A program made the translations under genes and the position numbers. From Prostheceraeus crozeri (taxonomy: Eukaryota > Platyhelminthes > Polycladida > Euryleptidae): a stretch of DNA of 64,000 nucleotides. The stretch spans positions 248,001-312,000 of the forward strand of contig CAJQUW010009257.1 of the NCBI GenBank assembly GCA_907163375.1, written 5' to 3'. The notes beneath the pieces are model-generated. The model was given only the letters and a program-made list of their open reading frames with translations, searched no databases and had not been told where the DNA came from. Positions 55,401 to 64,000 of the stretch are shown one piece after another (the stretch's first letter is position 1; each line of letters begins with the position of its first letter).

Positions 55401-58400
55401 ATGTGCTGGGCAATGTTTGGTATCAGCACTGAACACAATTTACAATTCTCGTAGGTGTCAGGAAATCGAGTTGAAAGAAACTTCTTTTGACATTAAGAAC
55501 ATCTACATTGTTGACATTTTTGATAAAAGAAAATTTGATTACTCTGAAAATCTAGAATGGGAAGAACGAAATACAACTTGTAATTTTGGCATAACCAGAG
55601 GAAAGACAAAGGCTAGCCAACGCATATCCTTCATTGAAGGAGGAAATGGATGTCTTGTGGTCATTTACGTGTATACTAAAAGAACAGGATAATGGTGTCA
55701 TTCTCGGCGGCCGAGTCTCGGCCCAATAATTATCATTGACCAAAGAACAACACTTTTGTATTCCGGTTTCCATCTATCAACTCAAGATAAAAAGAGGCTA
55801 TGAGAATGAATAATACAGCCAACAATAAAGTGCTCCGAGTATCGAATTCCAGATCCCTGCTCACAGGTGATTTTCAAAGGCGTACAGCTACCGGTTCTAC
55901 TTCGGCGCTTCGGCGATGGCAGCGTTTTGATTGCCATGCAGAGATACCTGAATATGTGCCATTCAAACAATGATGCACTGTCCTTCTATCATCCCATAAA
56001 TCGTGTATAAATTCGTAGTCGACACGTATTTCGACGCAGTCGACTGCAATCCTCGTGTTCCCGGAGGATTTTGCAAATCTCAAAATACCGGGGAGTCTCT
56101 TCACTTTTTCATTCAGTAGCATCTCAGCAGTTTTTTATTAACCTGTTCGACCTATCGTCATCACTAGGCCTATTGGTGCGCATAGCTATTAATCAGCAAA
56201 ATACTTAGATTAGCTAATTAAGCTTCATGTAGAAATCGACCGATGACTTCAGTAATTTTTTGAGTGATTGTCAAACATAAAATAAATTGTCAAGCACCCT
56301 TGTAAGTTTTGTCCATGAAAATATATTTAGCAATGTGCCCGCAATTGAAGCCATGGATACACCGGTAGCTGCTGGTAGAATGTTAGCAAACATAGTTTCA
56401 ATGAAAAGGTCCTAATGTTGCGTGTTACGTCTTCAATAGATTAATGACCAGTAAACTATTCATATCCACGATGAACTTTCGAACGCGAGGTAGCAGTTAA
56501 ACACGCATAACATGTAACACTATAAAAGGGATGAAATGGCATAGACTATTATAAAATGTGAATGTAACTGTCGAAACGCAGAAGTTGAAAAATGTTCAAC
56601 TGGAGACAATCTGACGCCGTTGTGCGATAATTTTTTGCACGGTTAGCCTACATGTATATGTTGGCGTTTCACACGACGTTCAAAACACAACACGCAATAC
56701 GTAGGTGATGTGATGCCGCCTTTACGTGTGATTTAACTGAAAAGCTAAGAAGAACGCCACCAGCGTTCCGATAAACGATATTTATTGCAGCAGATATTCA
56801 TCAAGGTCATGCAACCGGCTAAAAGTAGAAACAATATTTACAAACTGCTAGTTACAGATACAAAAGCGAAGATGAAAGGCAATAATAACAGCAATAAAGA
56901 GAATAATAACAATAATAATGAGATTAATTTCAATTTGTGATGAATGGATATCCTAGGAGATTCATTGACAGAACATTTCATTGTTTCAAACAAGGAAATG
57001 CAAAATGCTGAGTATACAGATCTTACACATCGAAAAGTGATCATCAAATGTCCTCACGATGATGAGGAGTCCAAGAGGAAATCCCATGCATTCTTCAGGC
57101 GCATAGATGTTATGGAGTTTGTCAAACAATGGTTTAATGGTGGCAAACTTCTGAAGAAGATTTCTCTCCCTCCATGAGAAAGATAACAGTGCAAACCTCA
57201 TTGCAAGTTTTGTGCAATATGTAGGCTACTCGGTCAAATTTGTGCAGCATCAAAAATTCCATAAACAGAAAGAGATGTTGCCTCCGTAAGCTAATTTACA
57301 TCAGACAAACTAAGCGAAGCATTAACTCTCGCATTAGATGAAAGTTGATACTGTATCGCAGCAGTAGACTGCTGCGAGCTACCATTTCAGTTGTCATCCT
57401 GAGTCAAATGTTTTTTTTTGAATGAGATGTTCTGCATAGTTGTGTCGAAACCTGTCACAAGCGCGCGTCTGGCATTGGAATCTATGTACATCAGGAAGTC
57501 TGACCCAGGCCCTCACTTGTTCTCGAGGAAGAGAAGTACTTTTCCGCTGTGAAATCTGATCTGAAGTAAGACTCCATTAAAGTTTTCAATAATTATTTCA
57601 TAATTGTTTTCAATTAGAAGCAGACAAAGTGTGCAGAAAACACATTTCCTTGATTATTTTAAGTTTTTGCTTATAGAACGGTATTCAATTTTATTTCGAA
57701 GTACTATATGAAGTATAGACTATAGATACCTATTATAGTTATACCTAGTTACTACCGTTTATCTAAACTATTGAATGTCAGATGCTGGTCTGTATTGAGA
57801 CTGTAACATTGGCAGAGGATTATGGTTGTAATTGTCATCAAACAGTAAAAAAAGCAGCAGAAGTGGGCAATGGTGATGCGTAGGCCTAATATAAAGTAAA
57901 CACAGTAGTTATATTTTTAGATATCAGAATGAACATTGTCATGACTGCAAAGCTGAGTATCAAATATTTACGTAAATAAAATTAGGGTGCTTGGATGTTT
58001 GTATGAATTTTCATGGTGGAATTCAAATCAATTCTGTTCCACAATTTAGAATAACGAAAATCCAGTAACTAGGGTTAATGAATGATGCAATTTATCAGCA
58101 GACATATGCAGCTGGGAAACTCCCTTGGGGCCAACTCTGGTTAATGCTTCCTTAGCAAATCTCGAACATAAATGATGTGCATTATAGCCTGCTTTTTTAC
58201 CGGTGAACATGCAAATTTACTTCACAGGCTTTTGTATATTCAACATACATGTAATTACTTGCGTTTACTTCGAGGATGGAGGTAACAAAGAATTTCCTTC
58301 TTTGTTGCACTACTTGGTCTTCTTCTAAATTTAAATGTTTTATGTTCTCGTAAATGGAAAAGCACTTCTTGTCTTGGGCATGTTACATTTTGCTTACAAT

Positions 58401-60219
58401 TTATCTACTCATTGGAGCTTTTTCCACCATGAGTGTAAAAATTACAAGTTCCTTAACAAGAATAGTTCATCTTTAACAATTAGTTGAAAATACAATCAAT
58501 AAATTTATAGATAATGGAATGAATAATTCTCCGCGTCATGCGAGTGATGAGAATTAAAGTAAAGCAAGTCAAATTCAGCTTATTGGTCACAAAAGTTCAA
58601 CAAGAGTTTGAAAAAAATATTTAGTAAACTCAATACTGATTACAGAGTCAGTATGACTTCATTCAAAACTGGGAAGCTCAAAAATATGTTAGGTTCTGAA
58701 AAACAATCACTTCCTATTGTTTTCAATGTCAAGTTCATTCTGATTGCCATATATTTCGCAAAACGAAGCGGCTTTTGATCAACGTAAATATGAACATTCA
58801 AATGGCAACAGCACTGTTTCGAAACATATTGAATACTGAAGTCCTTGTTTTCTATATTGCAGTGTTTGCTTCAAAATGATCTATCGAGGTATCTTCTGAC
58901 TTTAAGATAGGTATTACCGAATCTATCCAAGTCTATCAAAAATAAATTCTCAGTTAAATCGCACCTTGGAATGCAACGGTGCTTCGCATTTCATAAAAAT
59001 ATTTAATCTTTCATTCATTATTTAAAAAATAGTTATCTTTTATGCTTCCATATTAACTCTCCTTTCTTACTGGTGAGATTTGTTGCATTAAGAAGACTTT
59101 CTGATTGCCGTATGAGTTTAATTCTGCATTTTTGCTCATGCAAATTAAAATTATTTTACGAAATATGGAATATTATTCTATGACTTCAGTAGAATTACTA
59201 AATGAATGATCTATTCGGTTGTGCCATTTTAATGTTCAAGCAGTCCGGTCAATCATAGTTTAAATAACGAACAAGTAATAACTTAATCAATGATAAGAGC
59301 CTATAACACAATTGTCTCCCATTTCTTGACTTTCATAATTCATGTGCTTATCAAAAACACTCGCAGATTTGCAAGAGACTGACTAAATATAGCTCCAAAG
59401 TAGTGATTTACTCAAGTTGGAAGTAAAAGAAAATGGCAAACAATCAATGAAGCATACTAAATTTGAAGAGGGTTCTCTACGATTGTTCTTGCGAAAGTTA
59501 GTCTGCCATTTACAAATACCAACGCGCATTTTGCAATATGTATTTAATTCATGCGTCGACAAGGACACGCAGGTCTATGTTTATAAAAGTCTGTTAATTC
59601 ATATTTACTTGAATATTCAATTGTTGCTGGTAATACTCAAGCAAGGAAGAGAATCACCGAGGAAACAGAGAAATGCATCAAAACGAAGCATGCTTGTAAA
59701 ATTTGAATGAATAAGCTTGTGAACACAATCATAAATCAAGAGAGAATTTTTTTGCTGTAGGCACAAAAAAAAATTATACGTCACTTGAACAATTTCTACT
59801 TCAATTTTGTTTAACAACTGATTTTGATTTGAGCAATTCTATTTTTATGTTCTTTTGGCTCATAATATATGCACGTGGCACGTCCAATGCGTTTTCGGAC
59901 TAAGGTAGAAATTCTGCAGGTATTTGAATTAGGACATCAAGGATTTTCAATGTGGAATATTTGGGCAAAGATTCCATGAAAAATCATGAAAGCTTTAATT
60001 TGTAATCAGTCTGCTGGGAATAATGCTAGAAATACTGGGAAAAAACAAGAAATTTCGCATATTTTGATGAATTACAATTGTAAACAGCATCCATTTGGCA
60101 TCTGCATGTTGTAGATCAGTTTCATGGAATCTGTTAATGCAGTTAGGAATTTATCAACATAGGCGTTCTGCTTACAATCAGATAATAATGAAGACAATTT
60201 TGGAAAAGTGCACTGAATT
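52431..60219. other. Long AT-rich stretch, nothing securely recognised
   Basis: No supportable gene in about 7.8 kb. A run of ten G lies near 52746. The region 54180-54620 has loosely repeated TTGG-TTTTCTTGAAAA-type units. A short (AAT/AAC)-rich tract lies at 56880-56920. Near 59885-59960 a frame MRFRTKVEILQVFELGHQGFS might be a scrap of transposase HTH but is too short to call. Confidence 0.35.
56880..56920. repeat. AAT/AAC-rich microsatellite, imperfect
   Basis: An interrupted run of AAT, AAC and AGC-type triplets on the plus strand. It is a simple low-complexity tract. Confidence 0.6.
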
Positions 60220-61032
60220 CTATAGAACATTGCACTGGCTTTGTGAATTTTCTTGTCTAAGTGATGCTCGCACATATCGTCCATGCCTCTCTATGAAATC
60301 CTCAGGCATGAATCCAGAAACAAAAGCGTGGCGTCGCAAAAAATTAAAATCATCATGGAAATCTTCATCAAGTCCTGACAGAATGCTTGAAAGGGAAGAT
60401 TCTGATTCCTCAGAAGAATCGTCAATGTTTTCGCGTTTGTATGAGCAGGTATTTATATGATTCTCTAGGTCTTCATATCGAAGAATGATAGGACAGCCGT
60501 TGACGTGATAGTCACATTGAACCGTTTGTTGATTCAGCAAGTTCTTTATATCAGCTGGTGGAGTGATGAAGTCATTGGTGGCTAAGCATTTTCGATCCAA
60601 AGGACATGCTTGTTCTGTTCTCAGCCATCTCACAATACATTTGCGGCAAAACATGTGATCACATGGAGTCTTTATCGGATCCCTGAGAATTCCATAACAG
60701 ATAGTACAAAGAAGAGCATCGGGAACGTCGCTGACTGATTGGTGAGAGTCGATGGCAGCATTTGACGATGGTTGGTCATTTTCTTCACAATTGGTTGCTA
60801 TAGAAGCAACTTCGCGAAATTGTCTCACATTGAAGACTTCACCAGGAGTATCTAAACCTGAATATGTGATATCAAAGACTACCAGAAGTCCATCTAAATT
60901 GAGCGACGAATCTGTGGAAACGCATTCCCGAGGAATTGTGAAGTCTCCATAATCTGAGAGAATTTCTATTCCTGGTTCTGAGGAATGGATGATACCGTTG
61001 ATGTTCTCATGCACTGTCGAGTAATCAGACAT
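60220..61032 (-). CDS. RING and TRAF-type zinc-finger protein, putative E3 ubiquitin ligase
   Basis: A single-exon 270-codon frame with ATG at 61032. Residues 1-105 are acidic and without known domain. A RING finger follows: C109, C112, C124, H126, C129, C132, C143 and D146. The last ligand is Asp, as in TRAF6- and NRDP1-like RINGs (CPLDR). A TRAF-type finger follows at C173, C180, H192 and C196, then a Ser/Glu/Asp-rich segment (about 201-230) and a basic tail. RING proteins of this layout recruit E2 enzymes and ubiquitinate partners through the TRAF-like region. The specific target cannot be inferred. No intron was seen. It is the only clearly cellular-looking gene in the window, isolated among repeats, and a retrocopy is possible though no poly-A or target duplication was noted. 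Confidence 0.85.
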   Translation of the reverse strand: MSDYSTVHENINGIIHSSEPGIEILSDYGDFTIPRECVSTDSSLNLDGLLVVFDITYSGLDTPGEVFNVRQFREVASIATNCEENDQPSSNAAIDSHQSVSDVPDALLCTICYGILRDPIKTPCDHMFCRKCIVRWLRTEQACPLDRKCLATNDFITPPADIKNLLNQQTVQCDYHVNGCPIILRYEDLENHINTCSYKRENIDDSSEESESSLSSILSGLDEDFHDDFNFLRRHAFVSGFMPEDFIERHGRYVRASLRQENSQSQCNVL

Positions 61033-63483
61033 GATGGAATGAATAAATGGTTGATTGCAGGTGTCTTATATCATACATTCATCAACAAATCTATTTATAG
61101 AATAATTATCTCAAAACAATGCATGACGAACTTCATTTTGTCTGACGAGAATCCATGCGTTTACCTCTTTTCACTGTTTTAAATGCATCACTGCGTATCT
61201 GAATCTATTAACAGGAAATTAACTATACAGATTATAAATAATTGTTGCAGATAAACAAATAGATTGTCCAGATCACAAAATGACATTCACAGAATTTATT
61301 TTAGGCACGATATTTTTCATTTAATGAGGACGAGAATTTAGCAGGGATTGTGAATTGAGATAGACAATATCGACTTCTTCAATTCGACTTCTTACTTCAA
61401 CTGTATTCCGGCAAGTGTAGACGGTATCCTTATCACCTGCGTGTATTAAGTACTTCGGTCATTCTTGCTGATTGTTTTAATTTCTAGCGAACCCACAGGA
61501 TTAGACAGGTCTTGTTCTGTTTGACTAAGAAGGAAACATTGGAACATGTAACGTTAATGAAATGACACAATCTGCTGACATAATACCATAGTAATCGAAC
61601 AATGGACAGCCAGTTCAACATTAAACACGTCAAATTGTGCAAGTTTCAGTGACTGTTATCAACCGGATCACACAGCAACGAGAAACAGACGATATCAAGT
61701 TATGCATAGAAGTTTGTGAACGTTTTTTCGTGCACCTGCTAACTTTTTAAATAATGATCGGAATGGCCAACATCATCGAGAAAACTTTTGCGCAATGATC
61801 TGAATTCTTCGAATCTGAAAGAATCGTGACGATCGGAGCATATTTAAGGAATTCACAACAATCCACAAGCGACGTACGACAAGAAAGTTATCTACGAATT
61901 GTTGTAGGCTGCCAATTTAACAGCATAAGCGTTATACAGGTATTGGCTTAATGCATTGCCTTTTTTCATGTATTATTTGTTGTATTTCACGCAAAATGAT
62001 ATATACAAAATTCTGTCTAACACAATATGCATTACATCTAGTTTAATGGATTAAATTCACAAGGAAGCCATGTAATCAAAGCACAGTTTAAAAAGCTAAT
62101 TAAACAAATTATTAGATAGACATTTACGGTAGGTCTACATCAAAGTTGATGATAGCACAGTTTTATCATAGAAAGACCAATCGTGTGGTTGAAGTAGGTT
62201 ACATATCTACGTGTACATACATGTAAGCTTACATGTAGATGACTTGCTATGACATGATGTGGTCATTTTCTAAGGTAGAATTTTTCCTAGAAAACCGCAA
62301 ATGATCATTCATGGTCAATTTCTTTACTCTTGGGTTCTCACTCTTGGGGGAATGTAACACAACAAGAGGTAAATGTAACCTAGATAAACTAGAAGTTGGT
62401 TGACTAAGGACTCTGCATCAAATACAACCATTTTTGAAAATGCCAGCCTCTACGAATATAATGGTTTGATTTGTTGGATGAACCATGTAATGGCTTACCA
62501 TTCAGTGAGTATCATTATGTGAATAGCATAATATACATGTAAATAGCGACAGTGGAGTTCAGTCCTCCATCTAGCGTCTTGCTGTCTTCGCATTGCGGTG
62601 GTCATAATCGGCATAGCTTAATAATACTGTCCACTAAAGAATTGGAAACTCGGCCCGAGAGGGGACCGGGCCCAGAAATTCTGGACTGGTTCCAACTCTA
62701 CATGGTAATGCTCCTGTGTATATAGAAAATATATTCATGTTGTAGACAATCAGCAAGTCAGGTGCGGATAACTGTCATTCGCATCATAAAAGTCGTTCAT
62801 AAAAGTCAGCATATTTTGCTCAGAGACCTGGGTTTTCCATACATCAGCCATTTTCCATACCATCAAAATCCTGAAGGAAGTCCAATGAACCTTTTTCACT
62901 TAGGCAGGAGAAACACAAAATATGCCATAAGTCACAATCCGCAAATAAAATTCCTTCGCATACATTTCAATGATAGCTGACATACAGAGTAAAGCCATAA
63001 GGCTTATCCATATGAGCCAAAGATCAAAGTCGCCATAGTCACTTAGCAATGTCCTCCGGCTTATGAAAGATTGTGATGCAAAGTGCAGGGGATGTCTGTT
63101 TCCTGGGTACGTGTAGCTCAATCTAACTACACCAAAAAACACCACATGAAGAATCTTTGTGAAAAATAATGATTTTACATAATTATGCATAAGACATTGA
63201 TTCATTATCAATAAAAATTGAAAAAAATTGAAAGCATGACTCTGAATCACTCAGTTAATTGCATAATTGAAATACCACTGAGGACTTCCGTTCTTCGTGA
63301 AATCTCTTATTCTTTCTGGTGTCTCTTTCATGGATAATGTGATTTTGTACAACGTCTAAAGCGGCCTACAGCTACAGTCGTGTGAGAATTAAAAATATTT
63401 ATGAAGCTTTAGTTCAAGAAAAGAAGTTCAATTTGTCAATACGAGGTCGCTTGAAGCAAAAATGCTTGTATATTTATCTTATT
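61033..63483. other. AT-rich flank of the RING gene, no other gene recognised
   Basis: It presumably contains the promoter of the minus-strand RING gene just above 61032, but I can point to no clear motif. A GC-richer spot with CGGCCCGAG and GGACCGGGCCC lies near 62650-62675. The minus-strand frame 62900-63250 has no recognised domain. Confidence 0.4.
62219..62236. repeat. 18-bp perfect palindrome
   Basis: ACATGTAAGCTTACATGT reads identically on both strands. No function is evident. It may be chance or the centre of a decayed palindromic element. Confidence 0.5.
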
Positions 63484-63644
63484 ACAGTTAAGTTCGCATA
63501 ATGCGGTTTTGTCTAATACGGTTATTTGTATGATGCATTAAATGATCTTGTCCCGAACGTTTTGCTATTAAAATATATAGCGTCAATATCGTCAATAAAG
63601 GTTTCTTCTAAGACGGTTTTTCGTGTAATACGGTGGACCATATT
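63484..63644. repeat. Possible pogo/Tigger-type terminal repeats
   Basis: ACAGTTAAGTTCGCATAATG with a following GCGGTTTTGTCTAATACGG resembles the CAGT-starting ends of Tigger-like elements. A diverged direct copy (TTCTTCTAAGACGG, TTTTCGTGTAATACGGTGG) follows about 120 bp later. No transposase or opposite end was found in the window. Confidence 0.35.
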
Positions 63645-63780
63645 TATAGTAATAAGTCGATAGATGTCGTCTACTACAGTCAAACATTTATATACACAGA
63701 GAGAAGACGATAAGTAAAAATTATAATCTTGTCATAAGGAACATTGTCTTTGCATGCAATTGAAGGGGTCAGATGTATGA

Positions 63781-63936
63781 GGGGATAAGCAGCATTCTTT
63801 CAGAAACAAAGATATGTCACCCCATGTAATGTTTCTCTTGACCGAGTTAGACGATGATTGGAGGTTTCCTTAAATGGCTGCCAGAAGGTGCATAAGGGGA
63901 TAAGCCACGAAGTTTAGCATGAACAAAGGGATAAGC
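63781..63936. repeat. Three short direct repeats (G)GGGATAAGC
   Basis: GGGGATAAGC occurs at 63781-63790 and 63896-63905, and GGGATAAGC at 63928-63936, the last two followed by CAC. It could be a subterminal part of an element that continues beyond the window. Confidence 0.4.
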
Positions 63937-64000
63937 CACTATCTGCACTTTAAAGTCCAAGGTCCAAAGCAAGAAATGGACAATCATGTCGTTGCACAAT

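Noticed and set aside
59885-59970. HTH of a mariner-type transposase
   Set aside because: About 25 residues of weak similarity, followed by a stop, and no catalytic region nearby.
60072-60284. Separate 70-codon gene overlapping the RING gene end
   Set aside because: A shadow frame of the real RING frame, with no motif.

Overview
The window is AT-rich eukaryotic DNA, almost certainly from a metazoan and probably an invertebrate. It shows no bacterial gene density, operons or rRNA. It is dominated by animal-type transposable elements: Tc1, pogo, piggyBac and hAT DNA transposons, RTE-like and other non-LTR retroelements, a Penelope-like element, and a Ty3/gypsy LTR element of Gmr1-type organisation. 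One transposase gene carries a 61-bp GT-AG intron. I cannot name the species. The only clearly cellular-looking gene is a RING/TRAF-type zinc-finger ORF at 60220-61032 on the minus strand.

Left part (1-33500). It holds decayed retroelement and DNA-transposon remnants: a non-LTR RT relic (about 940-1975); a second RT relic lacking its QGDP box (2569-3818); two related Tc1-type elements with recognisable TIRs and TA target duplications (3852-5259, with intron; 6051-7368, lacking the catalytic Glu); an RTE relic on the minus strand (about 8230-9840) split by a 321-bp palindromic insertion; an RTE tail (13470-13958); two inverted copies of one non-autonomous hAT family with a BED-like finger (14450-15240 and 19558-20334); an RT retroelement (about 15355-18178) split by a 595-bp MITE; a Penelope-like element with GIY-YIG traces (about 21075-22402); and a nearly full-length but decayed RTE element (about 25140-28196).

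Centre (33511-52428). This is a four-level nested insertion, each level bounded by its own target duplication. A pogo-type element (TA) is split inside its transposase gene by a piggyBac-type element of 17.1 kb (TTAA). That element carries a piggyBac transposase ORF, a 4 x 159-bp tandem repeat, and a 7.9-kb LTR retrotransposon (4-bp duplication GTAT, LTRs of equal length and apparently identical). The LTR element is itself split inside its Gag zinc knuckle by a 1984-bp hAT-type element (8-bp duplication ACGGTGAC). The Pol ORF is intact over 1158 codons and has the order protease, integrase, RT, RNase H, which is the unusual Gmr1-type order for a Ty3/gypsy-like protein.

Right part (52431-64000). 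It is mostly AT-rich DNA without recognisable genes, apart from the RING gene, a few palindromes and short repeats, and a possible pogo/Tigger-type terminus near 63484. I read all calls by eye from the sequence and translations. Family names rest on recognised motifs, not on database searches.
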